From: a virus | Strand: one strand, 5' to 3' | Length of the DNA stretch: 64,000 nucleotides | Virus record (IMG/VR): IMGVR_UViG_3300042695_002264 | Span: 1 to 64,000 of that record | Shown here: positions 20,881 to 28,674 of the stretch, piece after piece | How positions within the stretch are numbered: the stretch's first letter is position 1 | Layout of the letters: every line of letters starts with the position of its first letter | Notes under the pieces: model-generated | Told to the model about the DNA's origin: nothing | What the model saw: only the letters and a program-made list of their open reading frames with translations | Database searches by the model: none | Translations under genes and position numbers: made by a program

Positions 20881-21462
20881 AGCTATAAATTACATTTAAT
20901 AGTAAAAATTTTCATTATTTCCGCTTTTGCATTTCGCATATATACTAGTATAACATAGTAAAAATACCCACCTATAATTTTAATTCATTTTAATTATAGC
21001 TGGTATAATTTTAATTAGTTTTAATTAGTTTTTATTATTTTCTGGTCTTGATTTCGGTTATAGATTGTGGTAGTAGTAATAGAAGACAGGGGAAAATATA
21101 TTTATTGATTAAAATAATTACACTGTTATTTTATTATTTATAAAAAGGAATCCTCTAATCATTATATTTAATTCATTTTAATTATTCCTTATTCCTTATT
21201 TCTATCTATGTTATTAGCGTATAGAAAAGATCTATTAACAGAGTAAAGTGGTGTTATGTGGGTGGTGGTTTAGGTGGTTTAGGGTGTGTTGTTGTGGGGA
21301 GGTGTGGGTAAGAGTGGGGCGTAAATAAAAGAAAGCCGTTCTTAACCATATAAAACCCTCTTTTATATACTATAGGGGGTGTTCAGTAAGCAATAGAAAG
21401 ATTATTTAAAAAAATAATAATTCTTTTTGTTACTGTGAATAACCATTGTAATATATAAGGAT
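20881..21462. other. Long gene-free region with a G-rich strand (origin candidate)
   Basis: About 580 nt between divergent genes, with no convincing gene. It contains TTTTAATTAG-type AT repeats (about 20980-21035), repeated TTAATTCATTTTAATTAT words (about 20980 and 21168), and a stretch of about 80 nt nearly free of C on the + strand with GGG, GGTGG and GGGG runs (about 21248-21325). An inverted ACCCTC/GGGGGT pair lies around 21355-21380. AT-rich plus G-rich blocks between divergent transcripts fit a replication origin or regulatory hub; this is inference only. Confidence 0.45.
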
Positions 21463-21858
21463 ATGAGAAGGGACGCCACAATGAAGTTACTGAGGGAAGT
21501 CTGTAAGGAATACAGGGTGAGGGTTCGTTTTGTTAAATTGCCAGGGCTTGATGGTGAGTGTTCACATGATGGCAAGGTTATATTTATAAATAAAAATCGT
21601 TCATGTGCAGTCATGGCATCGGCTGTGTTTCATGAACTTGGTCACGCATATTGTATTCGTAATGGTATTTGGAGATTATTTCATAAGAGCATAACTTATC
21701 CTCCTATGAAGTCTTTTATCATCGAAAATTGGGTTGAATGGTGGGCCAAACGCGAATGGGACGCCCAAGGTATGCGCCGATTATTTGGTCACTACAAGTT
21801 TGTTTATTTAAAGCGCGACAAAAAACAACTGATCAAATGGATAAAAAAAGTCTATTGA
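21463..21858 (+). CDS. Putative HExxH metallopeptidase
   Basis: The 131-aa product has V-F-H-E-L-G-H-A-Y-C at about residues 62-71, the HExxH zinc motif common in ImmA/IrrE- and SprT-like proteins. A downstream W-V-E-W-W-A-K-R-E-W-D-A provides acidic residues that could be the third ligand. The C-terminus is basic. No helix-turn-helix partner is seen next to it. It is on + within a - strand arm and may be an independently acquired gene. Confidence 0.65.
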   Translation: MRRDATMKLLREVCKEYRVRVRFVKLPGLDGECSHDGKVIFINKNRSCAVMASAVFHELGHAYCIRNGIWRLFHKSITYPPMKSFIIENWVEWWAKREWDAQGMRRLFGHYKFVYLKRDKKQLIKWIKKVY

Positions 21859-22022
21859 GATTCGTTTAAAATCTCTTTTAACCTATCGATTATTTTGTTT
21901 ATACTATCTATCTCAATTTCTTTCTCTCTATCATCAATATGGCTCATTTGCTTGGTGCGCTCAATATCGTCATGTAGCATGGCAAGATAGTCAAGATATT
22001 CCTGTTTCTTTTCTGGACTCAT
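21852..22022 (-). CDS. Small coiled-coil protein
   Basis: Fifty-six residues, charged and helical (D-D-R-E-K-E-I-E-I-D-S-I-N-K-I-I). The end overlaps the convergent metallopeptidase gene by 7 nt. It lies 13 nt downstream of the HAD-like gene. Function unknown. Confidence 0.6.
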   Translation of the reverse strand: MSPEKKQEYLDYLAMLHDDIERTKQMSHIDDREKEIEIDSINKIIDRLKEILNESQ

Positions 22023-22035
22023 ATAGTATTAAAAA

Positions 22036-22434
22036 TTAAATTTTATTAAAGAACCGCGCTGTAGTATTGTTCTCATCTTGCCCATGATCTACGAGCAATA
22101 CTTCAATTCCAGCCATAGTCAGTAAGGTGCAAGTCTCTACATGATCATCAATATGTAGTGAACTATTTAACTTTTTAATAAATTCTGTTTTTGTCTTTCC
22201 TTCTGTGCATACCACGCTTTTAATTTTAATCCCATGGCCTTTACAAAAATTGAGAACTTCTTGTTTGTTTGAATGATTACGGAATGTTACGATATGAACT
22301 TCATAACCTTCATCAATTTTAGATTTGACAAAGTTAATAACACGAAGAATAGGACTCAATGAAGTTCCGTCCCAAGCAGTAAAAACTGTTGCGGCAAGCG
22401 TATCATCAAAATCAACTGTTAATACTTTATTCAT
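22036..22434 (-). CDS. HAD-superfamily phosphatase
   Basis: The 132-aa product starts with V-D-F-D-D-T-L (residues 7-13), the DxDxT/V catalytic loop of HAD hydrolases, followed by V-T-F-R-N-H near residue 50 (motif II Thr/Ser) and I-D-D-H near 95 (motif IV acidic pair). It is probably a small nucleotidase or polynucleotide 3'-phosphatase-like enzyme; with the RNA ligase encoded about 0.9 kb away, an end-healing role is conceivable but not shown. It overlaps the 22427 gene by 8 nt. Confidence 0.75.
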   Translation of the reverse strand: MNKVLTVDFDDTLAATVFTAWDGTSLSPILRVINFVKSKIDEGYEVHIVTFRNHSNKQEVLNFCKGHGIKIKSVVCTEGKTKTEFIKKLNSSLHIDDHVETCTLLTMAGIEVLLVDHGQDENNTTARFFNKI

Positions 22435-22819
22435 CCCACAAGAATACTACATTTTCATACTTACTCAAGTTATATTCAAGGCCACTTTTAATTACAAGCT
22501 CCCATATCTTGTAACGATTAGCCAACCCACCACCAAGCTGTGAAACGTAGAATGTTTTATTTTTATCCTTTTTAATATCATTCTCAAGATACATGAGTTC
22601 GCGCTTGAAGACATCTCGGTATTCGTGAACGCCATAAAAAGAATCACTATCATTGCTTGGATATTTTTTAGTAATAAATCCATAGGCTTGAGGGTGGTCA
22701 CGCAAAATGGCCGCGCCTCCATAACCCTTATGAACAAGATTGTCACCAAAAACAAAGACGGCACTCTCATTCTCATTGAGAAACTCTCTTGTCATTATAA
22801 AATTATCGTATTTTGCCAT
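22427..22819 (-). CDS. Conserved phage protein with VFVFGDN motif
   Basis: The 130-aa product contains A-V-F-V-F-G-D-N-L-V-H-K-G-Y-G-G-A-A (about 20-37), Y-G-F-I-T-K-K-Y-P-S, and L-G-G-G-L-A-N-R-Y-K-I-W, ending V-V-F-L-W. These segments recur in a phage and bacterial family that looks like a Rossmann- or macro-like nucleotide-binding fold. The substrate is unknown. Confidence 0.65.
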   Translation of the reverse strand: MAKYDNFIMTREFLNENESAVFVFGDNLVHKGYGGAAILRDHPQAYGFITKKYPSNDSDSFYGVHEYRDVFKRELMYLENDIKKDKNKTFYVSQLGGGLANRYKIWELVIKSGLEYNLSKYENVVFLWDE

Positions 22820-22822
22820 AGT

Positions 22823-23119
22823 TTATCCCATTCCGTAATTAATTGTTCCCTTAAATTGTTCGGGCTTGTCTTCCAATTCAACCCAAGAATTGGTATCGTG
22901 ATCGGCTACAAACCAAGTTTCAGCCCCGAAACTCATCGCATAAATGCCAGATTCAAATTTCTCTATGACTAAATATTTAAATAGCCCACCTTCATCTAAT
23001 CCATTGATACCATACTTATTTATTTGATTTAATGCGTCTTGATATGAATAGAAATAGCCTACACAGCGACAATGGCCGCGCTCTGGAACTGCTGTTACTG
23101 TGTAGATCAAACCGCTCAT
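22823..23119 (-). CDS. Hypothetical protein
   Basis: Ninety-eight residues with a start-proximal beta strand (I-Y-T-V-T-A-V-P), a Cys pair (C-R-C-V) and acidic C-terminal beta-like segments. It overlaps the 23116 gene by 4 nt. No recognised family. Confidence 0.65.
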   Translation of the reverse strand: MSGLIYTVTAVPERGHCRCVGYFYSYQDALNQINKYGINGLDEGGLFKYLVIEKFESGIYAMSFGAETWFVADHDTNSWVELEDKPEQFKGTINYGMG

Positions 23120-23316
23120 TCTTTATATTTTTTCTTTACCAACTCCTTGAGCTTTGATAGCATTTTTAAAATTTCTTCATTTGTTTTGCGATTATCATAG
23201 AACCTGTCGAGGCACTCATCGGTCAACTGGTCAATCTTTTCAATCACATCTTTCATCCAAACAGAATAAGGAATGTAATCTTTTACTTTTTTATTTTTTT
23301 GTTTTTCGGCGGTCAT
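23116..23316 (-). CDS. Small basic helical protein
   Basis: Sixty-six residues, Lys-rich and helical throughout (K-N-K-K-V-K-D-Y near the start, K-L-K-E-L-V-K-K-K-Y-K-E at the end). It sits between the RNA ligase gene and the 22823 gene with near-zero spacing. Confidence 0.65.
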   Translation of the reverse strand: MTAEKQKNKKVKDYIPYSVWMKDVIEKIDQLTDECLDRFYDNRKTNEEILKMLSKLKELVKKKYKE

Positions 23317-23317
23317 A

Positions 23318-24316
23318 TTAATCTTTATAATTTCTATTAATGATTTTAAAACTCAATGGGCGACCATTGCCAGCACTATGATATTCCAATGGGCGCACAA
23401 CGATACCTTCGGCTGGCTCACCACTTGGTAAAATCTGTTTGTCAGCCAAATCTTGAAGATAATCAGCAGTAATTTTAGTTTCGGTAGTATCAAAATTCTC
23501 AACGTGTCGCACATATTTACAGCCAAAAGTATTACGGCATTCAAAAACCATTTCAATATAAGGGTAAAAAGCATTTTCATAGCTTATTTGAAACACATAA
23601 AGTTCTGGTTCGATCAGCTTGAGTTGATTGCCTTGAATTCCTGGCCCCATCAACTCGCCTTGAATAACATAGCGGCCACGAACACACTTGCTCAAATCAA
23701 GTTTACGAGCGGCTTTCCAAAAACTATTTTCTTCGGTTTCTTTTAAAGCCAGACGGCGACTGCAAACATATTTGATTTCACGATCTTGTATAATGATAGT
23801 GCAGGAACTACCATCAAGCTTTTCGGTAACAGTAATCCATTTGCTTTTGAGAACCTCATCCATTAATTCTGGATTTGAAAGTCCATTATCTTCATCAGTT
23901 TGGGCGCAAAGATAGGTTGGAAATCCACCCAATACTTCACCGGATAATTGAGCGGGGATTTCTTTTTCGTACTTTTTAATACCAAGTGCGCCACTAACAT
24001 CAGCGCCTTCATGCCAGCCTTGAACATTTTCTGGCAGAACAGAAAGCGGAAGAACAAGACCTTGAGAATAAAAAGCACGAAGTTTTGCAGTTTTTAAACG
24101 AATAGGGGATTCTGGATTTTTTTTATCAGCAAGAAATTCACTCCAAGGAGCTTTGGGTAGTATAGTGTCAATTACAACAAAGACAACTTTATCACCTTTC
24201 TTAAACTCGTCACGTTTTGTAATGACTTGCCAGCCAAGAACTTTGACAATATCCAACTTGTCCGCATTGGGATGATGAATACGATCAGTTATAGTCTCTA
24301 TTGAAGCCAGCTTCAT
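23318..24316 (-). CDS. RNA ligase (DRB0094/Rnl5-like)
   Basis: The 332-aa product has an N-terminal OB-like domain (residues 1-125, with I-H-H-P-N-A-D-K-L near the start) and a nucleotidyltransferase domain. Motif I T-E-K-L-D-G-S-S has Lys at about 166, followed by V-Q/E-G-E-L-M-G (motif IIIa region), G-I-V-V-R-P (motif IV) and L-S-F-K-I-I (motif V). This order, OB first, is that of the Deinococcus DRB0094 RNA ligase family. It would seal nicked or broken RNA, possibly tRNA. It overlaps the next upstream gene by 4 nt. Confidence 0.85.
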   Translation of the reverse strand: MKLASIETITDRIHHPNADKLDIVKVLGWQVITKRDEFKKGDKVVFVVIDTILPKAPWSEFLADKKNPESPIRLKTAKLRAFYSQGLVLPLSVLPENVQGWHEGADVSGALGIKKYEKEIPAQLSGEVLGGFPTYLCAQTDEDNGLSNPELMDEVLKSKWITVTEKLDGSSCTIIIQDREIKYVCSRRLALKETEENSFWKAARKLDLSKCVRGRYVIQGELMGPGIQGNQLKLIEPELYVFQISYENAFYPYIEMVFECRNTFGCKYVRHVENFDTTETKITADYLQDLADKQILPSGEPAEGIVVRPLEYHSAGNGRPLSFKIINRNYKD

Positions 24317-24684
24317 AATTGATCTACTAGCTTATCAAAATTTTCACCACTTCGCAAGTTTTTTAAATACAATTCTTTTATTTCTCGTAGATTTAATCGG
24401 CGCAATTTTTCATAGCGATCATGTCCAATTTTGTATTCATCGCGCTCTTGTTCTAATTTTTTATTCATCCTATCCAAATCTTCATTTGCAACAATGAGAA
24501 CATGATTGTGAAGTTCAAGAGCACTAATTTTATCAAACAATTCTTGAATTTCTTTGCAAATCTTCTTAAAAGTTTCTGATTCTGTGGGCGGTTCTTCCTT
24601 TAGAGCCGTATCCAAAGGAACAGTTTTACCTTCTTCAATATCTTTTACGGCTTTATCAAAAGATTCTGGTATATTTTTATTCAT
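24313..24684 (-). CDS. Coiled-coil hypothetical protein
   Basis: A 123-aa, highly charged helical protein with heptads from about residue 40 (Q-E-L-F-D-K-I-S-A-L-E-L) to 110. ATG 24684 is preferred to the in-frame start at 24735, which would overlap the upstream gene. It is coupled to the RNA ligase gene by a 4-nt overlap; a structural or adaptor role is possible. Confidence 0.6.
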   Translation of the reverse strand: MNKNIPESFDKAVKDIEEGKTVPLDTALKEEPPTESETFKKICKEIQELFDKISALELHNHVLIVANEDLDRMNKKLEQERDEYKIGHDRYEKLRRLNLREIKELYLKNLRSGENFDKLVDQL

Positions 24685-24686
24685 AA

Positions 24687-24947
24687 TTAAATCTCCCAAG
24701 TTGTCCAGCTTACAGTATCTCCACACTGATCGCAAGGTTCTTTATCATATTTGTGATCGTCGCACTCAAACATTTCAACAATATCTTGTAGGCCAATATC
24801 TTCTTTTTCAAAAGCTAACCAAATTTTTTCCATTAGATCATCCAATATTTCATATTGTTTGTCCTTGGAAAGATCGTCAATTGGCTCGCCGTCAACAGTG
24901 AAACCATATGCCGTGCAACCTTCTGTTTTGACAAATTTATGTTTCAT
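24687..24947 (-). CDS. Hypothetical protein with Cys/His cluster
   Basis: Eighty-six residues, acidic and mostly helical. Near the C-terminus F-E-C-D-D-H-K-Y-D-K-E-P-C-D-Q-C-G-D could bind a metal ion (C, H, CxxC). No family recognised. Confidence 0.65.
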   Translation of the reverse strand: MKHKFVKTEGCTAYGFTVDGEPIDDLSKDKQYEILDDLMEKIWLAFEKEDIGLQDIVEMFECDDHKYDKEPCDQCGDTVSWTTWEI

Positions 24948-25134
24948 GAATTATAGTTTTAACTTTATCATTATGTTGCAATCTTGCTAAATGTTTGGAT
25001 GCTTCTTCCAATGTGCTAAAATCGGCAGGAAAATAATGACAACCAGCATCAACCCAAAATAGTCCAAACATTTTCCATTGAACTTGGAATCTTGGCCCAT
25101 CGTAATATTGATACTCTTTAATTCTGTATTTCAT
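24937..25134 (-). CDS. Small conserved-looking phage protein
   Basis: Sixty-five residues with Q-V-Q-W-K-M-F-G-L-F-W-V-D-A and F-S-T-L-E-E-A-S-K-H-L, a beta-hairpin plus helix pattern seen in many short phage proteins of unknown role. It overlaps both neighbours by a few nt. Confidence 0.65.
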   Translation of the reverse strand: MKYRIKEYQYYDGPRFQVQWKMFGLFWVDAGCHYFPADFSTLEEASKHLARLQHNDKVKTIIHET

Positions 25135-25457
25135 TTCATTTCCTCCCCCGATTTTGAGCCGTGCTTGAACCCGTATCTGACGGCATCAGCAATTTTATGC
25201 AGCGCATGGAGCATATTGCCCCGCTGGCGCGATAGCTCCCAATAGTTCTCGTTGGAACTGGCCTTGAGCTTGGCGATCTCTCGGCGCGCCTCTTCAAGCT
25301 GCCGCCTGATCTCGGTGTTGGTCGCGCAGGTTTGTTGGAGTGCTGCTAAAGCATCGTTGAGCTTTCTTTCAACCTTCCGCGCATCCTCAATGGGCACGAA
25401 TCCAGTTGGTCCATCGTAGTAAAGCTCTGCAGCGTCAATTTCGGGGGTGTCGCTCAT
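25131..25457 (-). CDS. Coiled-coil protein, GC-rich insert gene 1
   Basis: The 108-aa product starts M-S-D-T-P-E-I-D-A and has a long Leu/Glu/Arg/Ala heptad region (about 30-75). The opening resembles short coiled-coil proteins I associate with phages and prophages of Verrucomicrobiota-like hosts; that link is an impression. Base composition is markedly more GC-rich than the flanking genes, as in the next two genes. Confidence 0.65.
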   Translation of the reverse strand: MSDTPEIDAAELYYDGPTGFVPIEDARKVERKLNDALAALQQTCATNTEIRRQLEEARREIAKLKASSNENYWELSRQRGNMLHALHKIADAVRYGFKHGSKSGEEMK

Positions 25458-25597
25458 TTGGAGTCTCCGATCTGTTTTTTCAATTCGTTCAAAGCTGTCA
25501 TCGCGTTGAGATCGCCGCAGTAGTTTGGTCTATATCGCCAAATTCCCTTCCATTGGATGGCTTCTGCAATTGCATCGTTGATTTGTTCGTTGGTCAT
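25454..25597 (-). CDS. Small conserved protein, GC-rich insert gene 2
   Basis: Forty-seven residues: M-T-N-E-Q-I-N-D-A-I-A-E-A, Y-C-G-D-L-N-A-M-T-A. This pattern (initial helix, then Y-x-x-D-L-N-A-M) is common in short bacterial and phage proteins of unknown function. ATG 25597 is preferred to an in-frame start further upstream. Confidence 0.65.
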   Translation of the reverse strand: MTNEQINDAIAEAIQWKGIWRYRPNYCGDLNAMTALNELKKQIGDSK

Positions 25598-26097
25598 TTG
25601 CTTTCCTCCTTCAGCTGCTCCCAGTTGGCTAGTGCGGCTTTCCACATCCCATTGTAAAAAAGAACCGTGGCCTGCAGCCGCAAGGTGTACACCTTTGTCT
25701 GCACCGGATGCCTCAGGCTCACCAGGATGTAGTAATACACCACGAATTTCGCGAGAAGATCCCGGAGTTCCTTTGGCCCTTCGGCCACCTCTTGCTCGAT
25801 GGCTTTTCGCATTCTCGCCGCCGCCTCGCTCTCATCCGAATGCACCCTCGGCATCGGGTATGACGACATGGCCTGCACCGCCAGCATGAGCCCATAAACC
25901 TCGTTATGGCACACCTGCCCGCCGCGAATCTCCTCGCCTAGAAGCAGCTTGTTGTACCGCGTGATGATCCTAGATACCTCGAGCTTAGCCACTGCCAGTT
26001 GCCTGTCGCGCTTAGCAGCGTAGACAGTCCACAGGCAAGGAACACACACGAGGAGCACCCCCGCCAGATACATCGCCGATGAAATTTCTACGTGCAT
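25594..26097 (-). CDS. Membrane-anchored protein, GC-rich insert gene 3
   Basis: A 167-aa product with an N-terminal hydrophobic helix (about residues 8-27, A-G-V-L-L-V-C-V-P-C-L-W), then a soluble helical domain rich in Glu, Arg, Ala and Leu. Its GC-rich codon use stands out from the AT-rich surroundings, suggesting recent acquisition. No family recognised. Confidence 0.6.
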   Translation of the reverse strand: MHVEISSAMYLAGVLLVCVPCLWTVYAAKRDRQLAVAKLEVSRIITRYNKLLLGEEIRGGQVCHNEVYGLMLAVQAMSSYPMPRVHSDESEAAARMRKAIEQEVAEGPKELRDLLAKFVVYYYILVSLRHPVQTKVYTLRLQATVLFYNGMWKAALANWEQLKEESK

Positions 26098-26399
26098 AGT
26101 TCACAAACTTCTTTGTGTTTAATTCTGGCGTTTTCACACGCCTCTTTCCATTTGCTGTTTCCCTTGTATTTCCGAGCCGATATAGGCTTAAGAAAGTCAA
26201 TGACAGTAGTTATGGTTTTTTTCAACATGCGGACATTTTTGGCATCTACATCGTTATCATACTTTTCTGTAAAGTATTGACGGGCATCTTTAATGTCTTC
26301 AAATCCAACTGTCTTGGTTCTAGCACAACTCTTGGAGTAATAGCGAACCAAATATATGTTTTCAGTTGTGTTTTGTTTGTCACTTTTGGTAGTTTTCAT
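26088..26399 (-). CDS. Basic hypothetical protein
   Basis: The 103-aa product is Lys/Arg-rich with a middle I-K-D-A-R-Q-Y-F-T-E-K and three Cys, two of them in the C-terminal C-E-L-C-T. ATG 26399 is preferred; the longer version would start at a TTG. It overlaps the GC-rich gene by 10 nt. Function unknown. Confidence 0.6.
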   Translation of the reverse strand: MKTTKSDKQNTTENIYLVRYYSKSCARTKTVGFEDIKDARQYFTEKYDNDVDAKNVRMLKKTITTVIDFLKPISARKYKGNSKWKEACENARIKHKEVCELCT

Positions 26400-26436
26400 A
26401 AATTTGCTTGGATAGTTTGATTGCAAATGATTTATC

Positions 26437-26769
26437 TTACATTTCCAGAGGGTTTTCCTCTATGGTTTTCTCTTTTTGAAGCTCCTTGATTTCAAGGTAG
26501 TAGTCTTCGTTGCAAAAGACGCCATCTCCACAGTAATCATCTTGGTCAAAGTCTGCGGTTGAGCTATTGTTTGGGGTAAGGGTCACGATACTCCCAGCCT
26601 TCCACCAATCAGAGGAGCCTTGGTAGCGTTTCTTGATAGGAAGATCTACCGTTCGTTTATTGACATAGAGCGGACCTTTGGTCCAAGGCTCCCAAATGAC
26701 GGAGTTGGGACCTGCCCTACCTACACGGTATTCTACGATGATGTTATTTTCTATTTCTTCAAGTTTCAT
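26437..26769 (-). CDS. Hypothetical protein
   Basis: A 110-aa product with beta-rich segments (V-I-W-E-P-W-T-K-G-P-L-Y-V, then S-I-V-T-L-T-P-N) and an acidic C-terminal part with two Cys (Y-C-G-D-G-V-F-C-N). No recognised family. Confidence 0.6.
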   Translation of the reverse strand: MKLEEIENNIIVEYRVGRAGPNSVIWEPWTKGPLYVNKRTVDLPIKKRYQGSSDWWKAGSIVTLTPNNSSTADFDQDDYCGDGVFCNEDYYLEIKELQKEKTIEENPLEM

Positions 26770-26815
26770 TTATTTGATTTCTTTTGTAGGTTATTAATTC
26801 TCTTTAGCTATCAGC

Positions 26816-26968
26816 CTATAGGCTCTTGATGGTTTGCCAGATCATCCCTACTAGGGCGAAGGCATAGCCAAGCCAGACCATGGCCAGACTAAATTTTCCT
26901 TTTACAACCATCTCAATTCCAACGATGATGTAGATGATGCAAACTATAGCTAACAGGTAAGGACTCAT
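26816..26968 (-). CDS. 50-residue two-TM membrane protein
   Basis: Two hydrophobic helices (about 3-22 and 29-45) with a short positively charged loop (V-V-K-G-K-F). Overlaps the upstream gene by 4 nt (ATGA). A small membrane protein of unknown role; a holin-like topology is possible, but the lysis genes lie elsewhere. Confidence 0.6.
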   Translation of the reverse strand: MSPYLLAIVCIIYIIVGIEMVVKGKFSLAMVWLGYAFALVGMIWQTIKSL

Positions 26969-27165
26969 TTTATACCATATCCCTCTCTGGCTTCATCAAC
27001 CCATTGTCCAATTTTCTTGAGGGTTTTCTCATATTTAGATTGAGAAACAGCCTCGCAGTAAGACTCCATGAGCTCATCGAAAAGCTCAAAGATGTTGACA
27101 TCTTTAAGGTCGATTTGATTCATGCCGATTTTAGTAACGAGGACTACTTGGTTTTTCTTTTTCAT
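26965..27165 (-). CDS. Hypothetical protein
   Basis: Sixty-six residues; basic start (M-K-K-K-N-Q), then helices with acidic residues (E-L-F-D-E-L-M-E). Probably all-alpha and soluble. It overlaps the membrane-protein gene at the 3' end. Confidence 0.6.
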   Translation of the reverse strand: MKKKNQVVLVTKIGMNQIDLKDVNIFELFDELMESYCEAVSQSKYEKTLKKIGQWVDEAREGYGIK

Positions 27166-27199
27166 AGTGTTTATAGATTAAATGTTTTTGTTGGAAAGG

Positions 27200-27382
27200 T
27201 CAAGAAGTTTTTTCTCTTTCTTGAATAGCTTTTTGCCAAAGATCCCGAACCTTTTTAAAGGTTTTTTCTACTTCATCATCGGAAAAGGTTTTAGAATACA
27301 GCGGATATTCTTCGCTAGTAACGTAAGAATCAAGTGCATCGCAAATGATATCACAATCTCTTTCTGTGAGTTTATTTTTCAT
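27200..27382 (-). CDS. Small helical acidic protein
   Basis: Sixty residues, charged and helical (C-D-I-I-C-D-A-L-D-S-Y-V-T-S-E-E), with two Cys spaced by three residues. No family recognised. Flanked by short spacers of about 35 nt. Confidence 0.6.
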   Translation of the reverse strand: MKNKLTERDCDIICDALDSYVTSEEYPLYSKTFSDDEVEKTFKKVRDLWQKAIQEREKTS

Positions 27383-27421
27383 TGTTCTAAGTATATGGGA
27401 ACTTTAAGGACAAAGCAAGAA

Positions 27422-27685
27422 CTATTTTACCCTCTTCCATCTAAACCCAAAGAACAGGGTCATCATCCATCTATAGAAGATGTTAGGTGCTTTGGGTAAA
27501 TTTATAGTAAGATAACTGTCATTACAAAAAGGATAAAGTTCCCAAGAGATAGGGGGATATTCTGTTAGTTTTATAAAAGATTCTCCTTGCCAGCGAGTAG
27601 GTACTTTCACATCTTGACAAATATCACACACTTGATTGCGACCTATAACATCAGCACAATCACATTTTGGCTTTTTAGATTTCAT
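27422..27685 (-). CDS. Hypothetical protein with CxC/CxxC motif
   Basis: Eighty-seven residues. The N-terminus P-K-C-D-C-A-D-V-I-G-R-N-Q-V-C-D-I-C is a likely zinc knuckle; a longer part follows with W-E-L-Y-P-F and a basic aromatic end. ATG 27685 is used because the longer frame begins with TTG. Overlaps the YopX-like gene by 11 nt. Confidence 0.6.
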   Translation of the reverse strand: MKSKKPKCDCADVIGRNQVCDICQDVKVPTRWQGESFIKLTEYPPISWELYPFCNDSYLTINLPKAPNIFYRWMMTLFFGFRWKRVK

Positions 27686-28088
27686 TTTCAAATATATTAC
27701 CTATAATTTCAACGCTTTCAATAAAATCTGACAAATAAACATAATCATTCCCATTTGTATCTTTGAGTATATATGATGCTTCTTCATTAGACCATTCACA
27801 CACCAAAGGAACTTTATAGGGAATTTTACTAAAAGATCTTTGTATTATGTCACCCTCATAAATCTCTTTGCCATTTTTGTCAAGCATTCCTGTGAATTGT
27901 TGAATAACATAATGTTCTGAACAATTTATAATTCCTGTATGTTTAAAATCTCCAATTAATTGACCATCTAATTGTAAATAGATTTTTTCTTCATAATCTC
28001 CATTTTTAGTTGGACTTGATGGGTACAACATTTCTTGATATGTTGGATTCCAAACTCTGAATTTAAGTTCTTTAGATTTCTTTTTCAT
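27675..28088 (-). CDS. YopX-like protein, copy 1
   Basis: The 137-aa product matches the YopX family of phage proteins: an N-terminal L-K-F-R-V-W-N segment, Q-Q-F-T-G-M-L-D-K-N-G-K-E-I-Y-E-G-D-I in the middle, and V-E-I-I-G-N-I-F-E-N at the C-terminus. These are beta-barrel proteins of unknown function first named in Bacillus phage SPbeta. Two more copies occur at 32312 and 33282. Confidence 0.85.
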   Translation of the reverse strand: MKKKSKELKFRVWNPTYQEMLYPSSPTKNGDYEEKIYLQLDGQLIGDFKHTGIINCSEHYVIQQFTGMLDKNGKEIYEGDIIQRSFSKIPYKVPLVCEWSNEEASYILKDTNGNDYVYLSDFIESVEIIGNIFENEI

Positions 28089-28221
28089 CTTGTAATGTCC
28101 ATTTTAGATCTTGTCTGAGATTTAGTTCTTCATCTGTATAATGCATGTCGATGAAGTGACATGCGTGTTCTGCTCTCATGTCAATATACTTGAGTAATAG
28201 TTCTAGTTGTTCTTTAGTCAT
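28072..28221 (-). CDS. Small helical protein
   Basis: Forty-nine residues, helical and acidic with several His (A-E-H-A-C-H-F-I-D-M-H). It overlaps the YopX-like gene by 17 nt and the upstream gene by 4 nt, consistent with an operon member. Function unknown. Confidence 0.6.
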   Translation of the reverse strand: MTKEQLELLLKYIDMRAEHACHFIDMHYTDEELNLRQDLKWTLQDEKEI

Positions 28222-28493
28222 AATTTAGGTACTCCTTGAGATAGAAGGAAATCATCTCCAAACTCTTCCCAATACTTTTTTGCTTTAGTCATAATACTAT
28301 CAAGCACTTCTTTTTTATTTTGCTCTTTCATAGCCTCAATATCGTTTTTGAGTTTTCGATAAACTTCACCAATAGCAAATTTATTATCCTGAAGCATAAA
28401 GAGATCATCTTCAGTCATTCTATGACAAGCCCAAAGGTCTGTTTGCTTTGATGGGCAATAGTCTCTAACTCTTATTTCAACCAATGGACTCAT
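28218..28493 (-). CDS. Hypothetical protein
   Basis: Ninety-one residues; C-P-S-K-Q-T-D-L-W-A-C-H near the start, then a charged helical region. ATG 28493 is chosen because AAAGGG lies about 9 nt upstream; ATGs at 28502 and 28538 are in-frame alternatives that overlap the upstream gene more. Confidence 0.55.
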   Translation of the reverse strand: MSPLVEIRVRDYCPSKQTDLWACHRMTEDDLFMLQDNKFAIGEVYRKLKNDIEAMKEQNKKEVLDSIMTKAKKYWEEFGDDFLLSQGVPKL

Positions 28494-28674
28494 TGTATTC
28501 ATCCCTTTCAAATAGTTCTCTCCATCTCCATGGACCATAAGCTGACATTGACAGAAAGATACCTAATACCACCCACCACCCAGACCATCCCTGCCAACCA
28601 TAAAGGTAAATAGAGCCTCCCAGAACTAAAGACTCCCAGAAGATAATATAGATCAAATATGTTAAGGCTCTCAT
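28477..28674 (-). CDS. Small two-TM membrane protein
   Basis: Sixty-five residues with two hydrophobic, Trp/Gly-rich helices (about 5-24 and 30-46) and a charged C-terminal tail (R-W-R-E-L-F-E-R-D-E). It is one of several membrane proteins in this operon. Confidence 0.6.
   Translation of the reverse strand: MRALTYLIYIIFWESLVLGGSIYLYGWQGWSGWWVVLGIFLSMSAYGPWRWRELFERDEYNESIG

Noticed and set aside
21361-21380. T7-type promoter from the word ACTATAGGGGG
   Set aside because: Only the last part matches the T7 consensus, one similar word (53203) is not ahead of a gene, and no single-subunit RNA polymerase gene is visible.
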